Source: Bolinopsis microptera
Lineage: Eukaryota; Ctenophora; Tentaculata; Lobata; Bolinopsidae
DNA: 64,000 bases
Direction: 5' to 3'
NCBI RefSeq assembly: GCF_026151205.1
Contig: NC_087081.1
Coordinates: 9,109,246-9,173,245 of the forward strand
Shown here: positions 38,201 to 51,800 of the stretch, piece by piece
How the letters are laid out: the number at the start of each line of letters is the position of its first letter
Position numbering within the stretch: the stretch's first letter is position 1
Position numbers and translations under genes: made by a program
Notes under the pieces: generated by a model
What the model was told of the DNA's origin: nothing
Seen by the model: only the letters and a program-made list of their open reading frames with translations
The model's database searches: none

Positions 38201-41200
38201 CCCTGTACTGCACTTAAAACATGTGTTATCATCTCGTACTATTACATCTTCTGCTGTAATACTGAGTACACACTCCCTGTACTGCACTTAAAACATGTGT
38301 TATCATCTCGTACTATTACATCTTCTGCTGTAATACTGAGTACACACTCCCTGTACTGCACTTAAAACATGTGTTATCATCTCGTACTATTACATCTTCT
38401 GCTGTAATACTGAGTACACACTCCCTGTACTGCACTTAAAACATGTGTTATCATCTCGTACTATTACATCTTCTGCTGTAATACTGAGTACACACTCCCT
38501 GTACTGCACTTAAAACATGTGTTATCATCTCGTACTATTACATCTTCTGCTGTAATACTGAGTACACACTCCCTGTACTGCACTTAAAACATGTGTTATC
38601 ATCTCGTACTATTACATCTTCTGCTGTAATGCTCAGTACACACTCCCTGTACTGCACTTAAAACATGTGTTATCATCTTGTACTATTACATCTTCTGCTG
38701 TAATGCTCAGTACACACTCCCTGTACTGCACTTAAAACATGTGTTATCATCTTGTACTATTACATCTTCTGCTGTAATACTGAGTACACACTCCCTGTAC
38801 TGCACTTAAAACATGTGTTATCATCTTGTACTATTACATCTTCTGCTGTAATACTGAGTACACACTCCCTGTACTGCACTTAAAACATGTGTTATCATCT
38901 TGTACTATTACATCTTCTGCTGTAATACTGAGTACACACTCCCTGTACTGCACTTAAAACATGTGTTATCATCTTGTACTATTACATCTTCTGCTGTAAT
39001 ACTGAGTACACACTCCCTGTACTGCACTTAAAACATGTGTTATCATCTTGTACTATTACATCTTCTGCTGTAATACTGAGTACACACTCCCTGTACTGCA
39101 CTTAAAACATGTGTTATCATCTTGTACTATTACATCTTCTGCTGTAATACTGGGTACACACTCCCTGTACTGCACTTAAAACATGTGTTATCATCTTGTA
39201 CTATTACATCTTCTGCTGTAATACTGAGTACACACTCCCTGTACTGCACTTAAAACATGTGTTATCATCTTGTACTATTACATCTTCTGCTGTAATGCTC
39301 AGTACACACTCCCTGTACTGCACTTAAAACATGTGTTATCATCTCGTACTATTACATCTTCTGCTGTAATACTGAGTACACACTCCCTGTACTGCACTTA
39401 AAACATGTGTTATCATCTCGTACTATTACATCTTCTGCTGTAATACTGAGTACACACTCCCTGTACTGCACTTAAAACATGTGTTATCATCTCGTACTAT
39501 TACATCTTCTGCTGTAATGCTCAGTACACACTCCCTGTACTGCACTTAAAACATGTGTTATCATCTTGTACTATTACATCTTCTGCTGTAATGCTCAGTA
39601 CACACTCCCTGTACTGCACTTAAAACATGTGTTATCATCTTGTACTATTACATCTTCTGCTGTAATACTGAGTACACACTCCCTGTACTGCACTTAAAAC
39701 ATGTGTTATCATCTCGTACTATTACATCTTCTGCTGTAATACTGAGTACACACTCCCTGTACTGCACTTAAAACATGTGTTATCATCTCGTACTATTACA
39801 TCTTCTGCTGTAATACTGGGTACACACTCCCTGTACTGCACTTAAAACATGTGTTATCATCTTGTACTATTACATCTTCTGCTGTAATACTGAGTACACA
39901 CTCCCTGTACTGCACTTAAAACATGTGTTATCATCTTGTACTATTACATCTTCTGCTGTAATACTGAGTACACACTCCCTGTACTGCACTTAAAACATGT
40001 GTTATCATCTTGTACTATTACATCTTCTGCTGTAATGCTCAGTACACACTCCCTGTACTGCACTTAAAACATGTGTTATCATCTTGTACTATTACATCTT
40101 CTGCTGTAATACTGAGTACACACTCCCTGTACTGCACTTAAAACATGTGTTATCATATCGTACTATTACATCTTCTGCTGTAATACTGAGTACACACTCC
40201 CTGTACTGCACTTAAAACATGTGTTATCATCTCGTACTATTACATCTTCTGCTGTAATACTGGGTACACACTCCCTGTACTGCACTTAAAACATGTGTTA
40301 TCATCTTGTACTATTACATCTTCTGCTGTAATGCTCAGTATACACTCCCTGTACTGCACTTAAAACATGTGTTATCATCTCGTACTATTACATCTTCTGC
40401 TGTAATACTGAGTACACACTCCCTGTACTGCACTTAAAACATGTGTTATCATCTCGTACTATTACATCTTCTGCTTTAATACTGAGTACACACTCCCTGT
40501 ACTGCACTTAAAACATGTGTTATCATCTTGTACTATTACATCTTCTGCTGTAATGCTCAGTACACACTCCCTGTACTGCACTTAAAACATGTGTTATCAT
40601 CTTGTACTATTACATCTTCTGCTGTAATACTGAGTACACACTCCCTGTACTGCACTTAAAACATGTGTTATCATTTTGTACTATTACATCTTCTGCTGTA
40701 ATACTGAGTACACACTCCCTGTACTGCACTTAAAACATGTGTTATCATCTCGTACTATTACATCTTCTGCTGTAATACTGAGTACACACTCCCTGTACTG
40801 CACTTAAAACATGTGTTATCATCTCGTACTATTACATCTTCTGCTGTAATACTGAGTACACACTCCCTGTACTGCACTTAAAACATGTGTTATCATCTCG
40901 TACTATTACATCTTCTGCTGTAATGCTCAGTACACACTCCCTGTACTGCACTTAAAACATGTGTTATCATCTTGTACTATTACATCTTCTGCTGTAATGC
41001 TGAGTACACACTCCCTGTACTGCACTTAAAACATGTGTTATCATCTCGTACTATTACATCTTCTGCTGTAATACTGAGTACACACTCCCTGTACTGCACT
41101 TAAAACATGTGTTATCATCTCGTACTATTACATCTTCTGCTGTAATACTGAGTACACACTCCCTGTACTGCACTTAAAACATGTGTTATCATCTCGTACT

Positions 41201-44200
41201 ATTACATCTTCTGCTGTAATACTGAGTACACACTCCCTGTACTGCACTTAAAACATGTGTTATCATCTCGTACTATTACATCTTCTGCTGTAATACTGAG
41301 TACACACTCCCTGTACTGCACTTAAAACATGTGTTATCATCTTGTACTATTACATCTTCTGCTGTAATGCTCAGTACACACTCCCTGTACTGCACTTAAA
41401 ACATGTGTTATCATCTTGTACTATTACATCTTCTGCTGTAATGCTCAGTACACACTCCCTGTACTGCACTTAAAACATGTGTTATCATCTTGTACTATTA
41501 CATCTTCTGCTGTAATACTGAGTACACACTCCCTGTACTGCACTTAAAACATGTGTTATCATCTTGTACTATTACATCTTCTGCTGTAATACTGAGTACA
41601 CACTCCCTGTACTGCACTTAAAACATGTGTTATCATCTCGTACTATTACATCTTCTGCTGTAATGCTCAGTACACACTCCCTGTACTGCACTTAAAACAT
41701 GTGTTATCATCTCGTACTATTACATCTTCTGCTGTAATACTGAGTACACACTCCCTGTACTGCACTTAAAACATGTGTTATCATCTTGTACTATTACTGT
41801 AATACTCAGTACACACTCCCTGTACAGTAGAAGGTAATGCTGAGTACACACTCGGTACACACTCCCTGTACTGCACTTAAAACATGTGTTATCATCTTGT
41901 ACTATTACATCTTCTGCTGTAATACTCAGTACACACTCCCTGTACTGCACTTAAAACATGTGTTATCATCTTGTACTATTACATCTTCTGCTGTAATGCT
42001 GAGTACACACTCCCTGTACTGCACTTAAAACATGTGTTATCATCTTGTACTATTACATCTTCTGCTGTAATACTCAGTACACACTCCCTGTACTGCACTT
42101 AAAACATGTGTTATCATCTTTTACTATTACATCTTCTGCTGTAATGCTGAGTACACACTCCCTGTACTGCACTTAAAACATGTGCTATCATCTTGTACTA
42201 TTACATCTTCTGCTGTAATACTGATTTGTTGGTGGTTACATTGTGTGTATACAGTATGAAGTGAGGTATTTCTGGGTGATCTGCTGTGAAACTAGACTAG
42301 TTTCACAGCAAAACTAGACTAGTTTTAGAGTTTGTCACCCATCATCTGGAGTGTTATGTCGCCTCAAACTACACATATTCTAGAATCATGTGATATAATA
42401 TTATATATTCTAGAAGTAGAACCAGTGTATCCGGTTTTGGTATACGTCACCGTTTTTGGTCTGTCAAACTCTCAGTTACCGTGTCTAAATGTTGGTTTAT
42501 CAATTTGCCGCGTAATTGCAAAGGTCACCCCTACCTACTTACAGTTGTAGAGTCACTCGACTAATACCAGCGGCTAAATTGTCGGAAAGTAAGTTAAATG
42601 GACTTTCTGGATGAAAACGTGATATTGACAAAGTCAATGTTGGTCGGATATGACTATGTAAATGTGAAGTAACGTATCTCAAAGTTATCCGCTGTGAAAG
42701 GCGGCTAGTGTCAGCTTTTGACGGCTTTCACGGGGAGTTTCACCTTAGTAGTTACGGGTATATGGCCCCCAGAATATAGGTGGCCCCCAAAATATAGGTC
42801 ATGTTAGTGGATACAGTTCTAACCAAGATAAGCGATACTAATGGGATCTGTTACTGCTATGTTGGAGTAAAACATGTAACTAATGTTTCTGGATAAAAAT
42901 TTTGGACCTACATGAGGTATTTTGGTATATTTGGTCATGACAGCGAAAGATTTAAACGATGTTGTCATTTTCTAGAGGGGTAAATATGGCGAAAAATTGT
43001 CATGACAAAAATCTGTCCAACACATGCCATTAAGACTACTGGTATGAGTATAAGTATTATTTTAAGCTATCTTTTCATCGAGACATCTGCAAACTGACAA
43101 TTTGGAAAAAAGTTATGGCCACCACAATTTTACGGGCCCCCAGAATATAGGTCTATACGACCCCCAGAATATAGGTTGGTCAAAAACCCTGAACATGCCC
43201 AAAACCATGCTTTGGGATGCTCTACTTGTAGCTACTAGTCTCCTGAACCCACATATCAAGTTTTATCAAAATTGGATAAAAATTGGCCGAGTTATGGGAT
43301 AAAAACAAAAACCATATGCCCATATTTGGGCATACGCACCAAATTTGATCGATTTTGGTCCATAAATTGGTCAAATATCAATATTTTTGAATGAAACCAA
43401 CTTTATATGGAAGGTAAGCATATATTACACATTCTCTATGATTATCAGCTCAATATCTACCTAACTGTGGATTCTGTGTTCAAATAATCGCAAAAAATGA
43501 ACAAAATCGCCCATATCTCAAACTGACTTCGCTCAAAACAATAGAACTCAATAGGGTTTCAATATTTTCACATGAAATTTTCAGAATCAACGTAGAATTG
43601 TCTCATGACCTTAAGTTTTGGGACAGAATTTTGAGTTAGGCCTTTAAAAAAATTTGGCGGCCAAAAATGTCTGATTTACAGTCATTGAGGTGCACATTGT
43701 ATTGATACAGATAAAAACAGCCCCCCTCAATCATATCTAGGGACACTCCTTCAATCTTATTTAAGTATTTAGTTAAGATCCCTACTAAATGAGTGCATGA
43801 AAGCTTTTTAACTAGTAAAATTAAAGATTTTACTCATTACGGGTATATGGCCCCCAGAATATAGGTTTTAAAAAAAAATAGCGACCAAGATTCTGCATTT
43901 TCTCTGTCACCCTGAGCATTAAGGAATGTGGGGTAGTGATGAGAAACAGTTAAGGAACATATGCTGAAGAGATGGCATCATCAAAATGTATGAAGGTGGA
44001 GTATTTGAGGACGATTTTTGCATACCTATATTCTGGGGGCCGTAGTTTTTGATTTTTTGCTATTAAGTATACTCTAAACCATTTCAATTTAGTATCTGGA
44101 GCCATTGGCATCATCAATACAGTCTCAGCAACATATTCTGACTGCATATAACTGTCTGTGACAATTTTAGAACAACTTAGGAACAGATGTTTGGACCTAT

Positions 44201-45811
44201 ATTCTGGGGGCCCTGTTAAAAAATGGTATTTTTACAGGTGAAAAAAAAGTACACTTAAAAACCTAATAATTATTTTCAACTACCCAAGAAACATTTAAAG
44301 GGTTATTATGTACATATTTACAGCCCTAAACATGCTTAGAAGTAGTTTTAACACCTGTTTCTAAGTGCTCAAAAAACGACCTATATTCTGGGGGCCATAT
44401 ACCCGTAGTGTTGAAAATAAAGTTGATGGAACTTTCTGGACGATATAATAATACTTCTCAGTGTTGTAAGATTTCTAGTAATTAGAACAGATCACATCGT
44501 GATGATTTACATGGGAAGTATTAAAGTTATTATTTCTACCCGTCAATTTTCTTTGAAAGACATCTCAAACCGTTCTTACAACAACACAGTAAGTTTATTT
44601 CCCCAACAATTTACAGCAATTTAATACACCCTCAGGATTATGCATCACGTTTATTTCCATGACTCTATACCGCACTCTATACCGCACGCTTTACCGCACT
44701 CCGTAAACCCGTAGTATACCCCACGAGAAATGTTTTACATGACTCATTATAAATAATATATATGATAAGGATATGCCCCTGGCCCTGAGTAAGGAAACAT
44801 AATAGGATATATTAAAATATTATATCCTGTCAAGGTATAAACTTTTCTAACTATAATAACTCTCCAAGTTAATACCCCCTCTTTACATGCGTCTGCAGAA
44901 TGTGTTATAGCCCGCTAGTTATATATCCCGTTACAAAGATATAGTTAACAAGAAGCCCTGTGAACCTAGTGTTGAGAAGTAGTACCCGCACATTAATATT
45001 TCCAAATGTCTAAAAGCCACAATACCTACCTTACTGCCACAGTGCCGCAACCCAACCTGCCGGAACAGCCCCGCTAACGACCGGGAAGCCGCGCCGCGTG
45101 TCAGCAAGGGTTACCTTGTTAACCTTAACTGATGGGTAAAAAGCTTACAACCGATACCTCCTACTGACAGCTTTGATTAGCCTGGTAATCAGAGAACTCT
45201 TCTCAATTAGCCTCTTTCTTAACACTTAATCGGCCTCCGGGCCAATCACTGAATTGAAATTCCTCGACCGTTGGCAGGAGAAATTTTTTTCTTTCCTGAG
45301 TTGTTGCCGCCATGCAGAAGAAATGTTCGGCTAATTTACAGCTTGACTACATATTCCTAACGTGTGATATTTAATGCACAATGTACACACCACAATAAAC
45401 CGCAGTGTATTTTTAACTCAACAACAGCAGTGACATTGTTAAGTATTCAAGGAATAAACCAATTATCATTAACTCATTAATTATCCGATCATTACTGCAA
45501 GATTTCATGCCGTAGATTATGTGCAAAGTTTGGACATCAAACGTTGGTCATATTTCGCTGAGTAGCTATAATTACAGTTCATATATGAGCTGTCGTCGAA
45601 GCGATTAGCCATCACTGTTTCCAAAGAACACGTTAATATTCCACTACTAGCGCGAGGAGTAAGTGCGAGTAAGTACTAGTAAGTACTAGTTCTGCTTCTA
45701 ACGATATGACCGGATCCAGGAAACATAATAAAGGCGTGGTGTCCTGGTACGTATCCTTACTCTGGTCTACATCCGTGACTGTCGTGAAAAGGGGGAAATT
45801 TATCAGCTGTC

Positions 45812-45847
<36 letters not shown>

Positions 45848-48800
45848 AACAAGGCTTCAAAGCGTACGGGACTGTGACAGAAAAGAACGTGCCGTTTTGT
45901 AATTCTGTGTTTAAAACCCTCTCCACAACATTCCAGCTCATGTGTGAGTTTTGACGGGGTGAACCCTGAGATCTGTGATAGGATGGGATCCAGTAAACAT
46001 GTTCTAGAGTAGAGCTAACCCTGATCACGTGACACTATAACCCTGATCACGTGACACTATAACCCTGATCACGTGACACTATAACCCTGATCACGTGATA
46101 CTATAACCCTGATCACGTGACACTATAACCCTGATCACGTGACACTATAACCCTGATCACGTGACACTATAACCCTGATCACGTGACACTATAACCCTGA
46201 TCACGTGACACTGTACTATAACCCTGATCACGTGATAGTATAACCCTGATCACGTGACACTATAACCCTGATCACGTGACAATATAACCCTGATCACGTG
46301 ACACTATAACCCTGATCACGTGACACTATAACCCTGATCACGTGACACTATAACCCTGCGTCATAGCCCCGGACCACCTCGCTCCTCACATCTGTCACGT
46401 GACACGAGAGATGTGCGGAGAGTCCAGGAGATGATAACTGTCCTGCAGATGTTTAACAGAACCAGTAATATTTTACTGTATTTATTCTCTGAATTATTAT
46501 CACGACAAGATCTAAGTGTACAAGTTACGTACTCTATCTTAGTCTTGGTATACACATTATTATAGGCGGGTGATTGTCCGCACATGATATTATACATAAT
46601 ATACATGATTTGACAGAATAACATTGTTATAAAGTGCATAAGTCTCCGCCAGTGCGCCGCGCCACCCAGTTGCAATGTTCTACATTTATTTTTTCCTGTG
46701 AAATACACGCTCTCCACCGATAATGTATATAAATCCCTACTATACCAGTGTTTCGGTACAGTTCCGGTACAGTGCTTGGTTATAGCCGGAGTGTATAATT
46801 ACATTTTTAATAAGCTGCTTTCTGTTACGGACAAAGCTTGTGAATGTGTGTGTACTTAGTGTGTGCCAGGGTAATTAAAAGTTGAAATAGAGAAATTATC
46901 AGTGAAATGATGAAAGTGATTCTAATTATCACTAATTTGAACTTCTTGAAGCTACATGTGTTGATTATCCAAGTGTACTGTATATTGTGGTATTATATGG
47001 GCGGAGTATGGTCTGATCTGGTTGTGTATCTTACATCATGTACAGTAGGGGGGGGGGGGGGGGGGTGTCACGTCCGTCTATGTCCGCTTGTCTCATAGAA
47101 TCCAAAAAGGACAGGACATAGGCGGACATAGGCGGACATAGGCGGACATAGACGGACATAGGCGGACATAGACGGACATAGGCGGACATAGGCGGACATA
47201 GGCGGACATTAATGGACACCTAAATTGCTAAATAAAATGTTCAATTTTTGCTGTTATAGGGGGATCATGTTTTTTGTCCGTTCGGTACCCTATATTTTCA
47301 AAACGGACAAAAAATAGAGCGGACAAAAACGGACAAAAACGGACAAAAATGGAAATAACATTTAGATGCTTCCTCCTCCTACTCTTCCTCCTCCTCCCCC
47401 TGGGTCTTCCTGATCTTCCTCAGTCCTCTTCCTCCTCCCCTCCTCAGTCCTCCTCCTACTCCTCCTCCTCGTCCTCAGTCCTCCTCATCAGTCCTCAACA
47501 GTCCTCCTCCTCCCCAGTCCTCTTCCTCCTCCTGAGTCCTCCTCCTGGGTCCTCCTCCTGGGTCCTCCTCCTCCTGGGTCCTCCTCCTCCTCTTCCTCCT
47601 CAGTCCTCAGTCCTCCTCAGTCCTCCTCCTCATCCTTCTCCTCAGTCCTCCATCCTCCTCCTCAGTCCTCCCCCAGTCCCCCTCCTCGTCCTCCTATTCA
47701 GTCCTCCTCCTACTCCTCCTCCTTCTCAGTCCTCCTCAGTCCTCCTCCTCCTCCTCTTCCCTCTCAGTCATCCTCCTCAGCCATCCTCCTCAGTCCTCCT
47801 CAGTCCTCCTCAGTCCTCCTCAGTCCTCCTCCTCAGTCCTCCTCCTCCTGGGTCCTCCTCCTCCTCTTCATCCTCATCCTCTTCCTCCTCGGTCCTCAGT
47901 CCTCCTCCTCCTGGGTCCTCCTCCTCATCTTTCTCATGATCAGTCCTCCTCCTCCCCAGTCCTCTCCCAGTCCCCCTCCTTCTCCTCCTCCTATTCAGTC
48001 CTCCTCCTCCTCCTCCTCCCCAGTTCTCCTCAGTCCTCCTTCTCATTTCTCCTAAGTCCTCCTCCTGAGTCCTCCTCCTGAGTCCTCCTCCTCTTCCTTC
48101 TGAGTCCTCCTCCTGAGTCCTCCTCCTCCTCCCTCTCAGTCATCCTCCTCAGTCATCCTCCTCAGCCATCCTCCCCAGCCATCCTCCTCAGTACTCCTCA
48201 GTCCTCCTCCTTCTCAGTCATCGTCAGTCCTCCTCCTTAGTCCTCCTCAGTCCTCCTCCTCCTCCTGGGTCCTCCTCCTCCTCCTCCTCCTGGGTCCTCC
48301 TGGGTCTTCCTGATCCTCCCCAGTCCTCTTCCTCCTCCCCTCCTCAGTCCTCCTCCTACTCTTCCGCCTCGTCCTCAGTCCTCCTCATCAGTCCTCAACA
48401 GTTCTCCTCCTCCCCAGTCCTCCTCCTCCTCCTCCTCCTCAGTTCTCCTCAGTCCTCCTTCTCATTTCTCCTAAGTCCTCCTCCTGAGTCCTCCTCCTGA
48501 GTCCTCTTCCTCTTCCTTCTGAGTCCTCCTCCTGAGTCCTCCTCCTCCTCCCTCTCAGTCATCCTCCTCAGTCATCCTCCTCAGCCATCCTCCCCAGCCA
48601 TCCTCCTCAGCCATCCTCCTCAGTACTGCTCAGTCCTCCTCCTTCTCAGCCATTGTCAGTCCTCCTCCTCAGTCCTCCTCAGTCCTCCTCAGTCCTCCTC
48701 CTCCTCCTGGGTCCTCCTCCTCCTCCTCCTCCTGGGTCCTCCTGGGTCTTCCTGATCCTCCCCAGTCCTCTTTCTCCTCCCCTCCTCAGTCCTCCTCCTA

Positions 48801-51800
48801 CTCTTCCTCCTCGTCCTCAGTCCTCCTCATCAGTCCTCAACAGTTCTCCTCCTCCCCAGTCTTCCTCCTCTTCCTGGGGCCTTTTCCTGGGTCCTCCTCC
48901 TGGGTCCTCCTCCTCCTGGGTCCTCCTCCTCCTGGGTCCTCCTCCTGGGTCTCCTCTCCTCCTCAGTCCTTCTCCTCCTCCTCCTCAGTCCTCTTCCTCC
49001 TCTTCCTCCTCCTCCTCCCTCTCAGTCATCCTCCTCAGCCATCCTCCTCAGCCATCCTCCTCAGTCCTCCTCCTTCTCAGTCCTCCTCAGTCCTCCTCCT
49101 GAGTCCTCCTCCTCCTCAGTCATCCTCCTCAGTTCTCCTCCTCCTCCTCCTAGGTCCTCCTTCTGGGCCCTCCTCCTCCTCCTCCTCCTGGGTCTTCCTG
49201 ATCCTTCTCCTCCCTCTCAGTCATCCTCCTCAGTCATCCACCTCAGCCATCCTCCTCAGCCATCCTTCTCTGCCATCCTTCTCTGCCATCCTCCTCAGTA
49301 CTCTTCAGTACTCTTCAGTCCTCAAAATGTTTGTCCGCTAATGTCCACCAATGTCCGCTAATGTCCACCAATGTCCATCCAAGTCCGCCAATGTCCGTCC
49401 GGGTCCGCCAATGTCCGTCCGAGTCCGCCAATGTCCGTCCGAGTCGTCCGAGTCCGCCAATGTCCGTCCGAGTCCGCCTATGTCCGTCCGTGTCCGCCAA
49501 TGTCCCAAAAAACACGTCCGTTGTCTCATAGAATCCAAAAAGGACAGGACATAGGCGGACATAGACGGACATGACACCCCCCCACAGTAATATTCGGCAG
49601 AGTTTTAACTTTATTATCAAGTTTTATTACGCTTGAGTGGCAATCGCAAGAAAAATTCTGGAAACATCATATTATTGACTATAATAAGGACATTTTTCAT
49701 TTCAGAATTCAAATAAATTTTACATCAGTGTATTACAATAACATTTACTCAAGACTAAAATATCTACAATGAGGCAACAACATGATTAAAGAAGATTAGG
49801 GAAATGTTAATGAAACTCAACACTACGAGACTGCAGCAAGAGTGAGAAAATGTGTGTAAAACACTATTCAAATCTATTTCGGCTGAACCAAAACACGACG
49901 GTAAACCATAATGACATAGGTGTCGACCAAAATATCAGGAGGTGACCGGGATTCCCGGTACCGGGAATCCCGGTACCGGGATTGGCAGTTTTCAGCTATC
50001 CCGGTCCCGGTCCCGGTCCCGGTCAACCGGGTCAAGTCACATTTTTCATCCCGGTCGCGGTCCCGGTCCCGGTCAAATGCTGATTTATGATCCCGGTCCT
50101 GGTCCCGGTCCCGGTTAATTCAGGATTCTTGGTCCCGGTCCCGGTCCCGGTCCCGGTCAATCACTCAAATTTGCCGGGACTTTGACCGGGATCTTTTACA
50201 TAATTTCATTCACTGTGCTTTTAAGTTTTTACTTTCATTCATCGTGAATTTCATCTTTAAACAACCTCTGAGCCAAATAAAACAATGTTTAAAATTGCTA
50301 AACAAGTTTAGGTAACTAATATCGTTACATAACTCATAAGTGCAAACTAACAATAAGTTTTCAACTCGAGCTACGCCCAATTGTCAATTGGAATTGGAGA
50401 ATGAAACTGTTGAATAATTCCCAATAATTTGAGGGATCATTGACTGAGGAATGAGGAATGAGGGTGAACTTGAGTAATCAGTACATGAACATTATTGGTG
50501 TAGTACATTAGGCCCATGCCCCATATTGACGGGTTTTTTCTAGTTTTTTCTAATTTAATATTCTAGTTATTACTTATTCAAATTGTTCAATTATAATGTA
50601 AATGAAAGTTGCAGCTTTCAATATGAGAATACCAGTTTTGGTCCCGGTCATCCCGGTCAAATCCCGGTCATCCCGGTAAAATTGGATTGTTGGTCCCGGT
50701 CCCGGTCCCGGTAAGATAGAAATCCCAGAAATTATTGGTCCCGGTCCCGGTCCCGGTCACGGTAAATTGATAATCTCAGTCCCGGTCCCGGTCCCGGTCC
50801 CGGTCAAGTCACATTTTGTATCCCGGTCCCGGTCCCGGTCCCGGTCAGGCCTAAAATCATGTTCTTCTCTTTTCTTTAATATGATATTAAACAGATAAAT
50901 GTTGTAAATATCGTAGGTATAACATACCATCGTAACTAATAAACAAGTCATAAATAAGTCATAAAATACACACTTGACACTTTACTTGTCTTAAAACTGA
51001 ATAATTTATTATTTAACGAACACAATCGTATCTCTAATCTATCTAGCTATAAATGCAATAACTCTCATAATACTACTTATTACAATTACACATACTATAT
51101 TTAGACATTACTAATTATTTAGACCGTACTTATTATAATTACTAATTACTATCGTAACACTGGTAATTGTATATAACCCGTCTGTATTTCCCACATACCC
51201 ACGCACCACCCACTACCCAGTTGTTGATAGGATGCTTCATTGGATTTACACCTTTATTTTACCTTCGCAGTGTTTATACTGATACGTGAGGTCTCATAAG
51301 CCCAGAGAGTAAGTAAAAGTGATAATAATAGGACGCTATTGTCTTTAAGTCACAATTGTTTTGTACGAACAAGCGGTCAAGACAGCACCATGTTAATCCT
51401 AACAAACATCCTGGTATCTAAACTATGAAAGTTTCTATGAACACCATGATTAGAACATAACAATGATATTACTTTCTGTCAAGGTGATAAGTGGACGCAG
51501 GACGTGCTGTGACTCATTACTACATGGGTTTATACAGTAGTATCTAATAGAGGTGGTTCCCTGTAATTCAAACCGAAAATGAGCTGATTCTTAGTAATTT
51601 ACATGGTACTGTACATGGTACTGTACATGAGTGTACATGGTACTGTATAACAACCATTTACCGTACAGTTTTGGGGAAGGAAAATAGATTTTTATTAATC
51701 GATAGGGGAGTGCGGTAAACCGGGATTTTTATCCTTGAGTCTAGGCCAGATTGCATGATTCTTCTGTGCACTGTACTGGTTACTTAAAACAAGTTGCATG

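Noticed and set aside
34172-42222. CRISPR-like regular repeats
   Set aside because: Units are contiguous with no unique spacers, and the context is animal DNA. It is a satellite.
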